Shown here piece by piece: positions 6,125 to 6,244 of a DNA stretch of 6,244 nucleotides. Position numbers and translations under genes: made by a program. The stretch's first letter is position 1, and each line of letters begins with the position of its first letter. The stretch covers positions 1 through 6,244 of the forward strand of contig JBBRMF010000295.1 in assembly GCA_038230975.1 (NCBI GenBank), in the 5' to 3' direction. The notes below the pieces were generated by a model that saw only the letters and a list, made by a program, of their open reading frames with translations, searched no databases and was not told the DNA's origin. The DNA comes from JANXVV01 sp038230975. Its GTDB lineage: Bacteria > Planctomycetota > Phycisphaerae > Tepidisphaerales > Tepidisphaeraceae.

Positions 6125-6138
6125 CAATCGGTCGATTG
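6125..6138. promoter_or_regulatory. Palindrome over the -10 and transcription start: possible operator
   Basis: CAATCG (6125-6130) and CGATTG (6133-6138) form a perfect inverted repeat with a two-base centre. It overlaps the predicted -10 element and transcription start of the oxidoreductase gene, the usual place for a repressor site. The regulator is not identifiable from the window. Confidence 0.4.
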
Positions 6139-6164
6139 TATGCCCGGAAAACAAAAAACGTCAG
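6135..6164 (-). promoter_or_regulatory. Likely sigma70-type promoter of the oxidoreductase gene
   Basis: On the minus strand, CTGACG (complement of 6159-6164) and TACAAT (complement of 6135-6140) are spaced by 18 bases, with 4/6 and 5/6 matches to consensus. The predicted start of transcription is near 6128, giving a leader of about 35 bases that contains the ribosome binding site. A T-rich stretch lies in the spacer. Confidence 0.5.
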
Positions 6165-6244
6165 ATGTAAAGGGAGGCTTTCGCAGACGGGGGTGTATGA
6201 CAGTTCCGGCGTGCCCGATATCTCCCTCTCCTGGTACTCCGGGG

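Noticed and set aside
6165..6244. Possible start of a divergent plus-strand gene, or end of an upstream minus-strand gene, at the right edge
   Set aside because: AGGGAGG at 6171-6177 is 15 or more bases from the GTG and ATG candidates (6193, 6197), and the minus-strand frames are too short to recognise. There is not enough sequence to call a gene.

Overview
The window holds two large genes on the minus strand, an AcnA-type aconitase (418-3249) and an FdhF/YdeP-family molybdopterin oxidoreductase (3712-6093). A 69-codon membrane-protein gene sits directly downstream of the aconitase. The 462-base gap between the large genes looks empty but carries plus-strand signals of its own. The organism is a mid-GC bacterium. 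Small proteins with a short 'PLEY' segment, a basic patch and one membrane helix make me think of Planctomycetota, but this is an impression and not a demonstrated placement.

Layout, left to right. 1-193: no supportable gene, but an intrinsic terminator (61-94) facing the minus strand ends the aconitase transcript. 194-403 (minus): small single-pass membrane protein, 14 bases after the aconitase stop and with a strong ribosome binding site. 418-3249 (minus): full-length aconitase with all three iron-sulfur cysteines. 3250-3711: possible aconitase promoter and leader hairpin (minus strand); on the plus strand, a 34-codon ORF with a strong Shine-Dalgarno and an intrinsic terminator just after it, then an extended -10 element and a broken small membrane-protein ORF. 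3712-6093 (minus): the oxidoreductase. 6094-6244: its promoter, with a palindrome over the -10, and the unassigned right edge.

The aconitase catalyses citrate-isocitrate interconversion in the TCA cycle and very likely shares an mRNA with the small membrane protein, whose role is unknown. The oxidoreductase has its own promoter and is probably a separate transcription unit. Nothing in the window ties it functionally to the aconitase.

The most interesting part is the intergenic region. The broken plus-strand ORF (3506-3685) resembles the small membrane protein downstream of the aconitase: both have PLEY near the N-terminus, basic residues, then a helix with the pattern VLxxIFxL. It is interrupted only by a TAA at its third codon. 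I see no convincing new defence or mobile system here.
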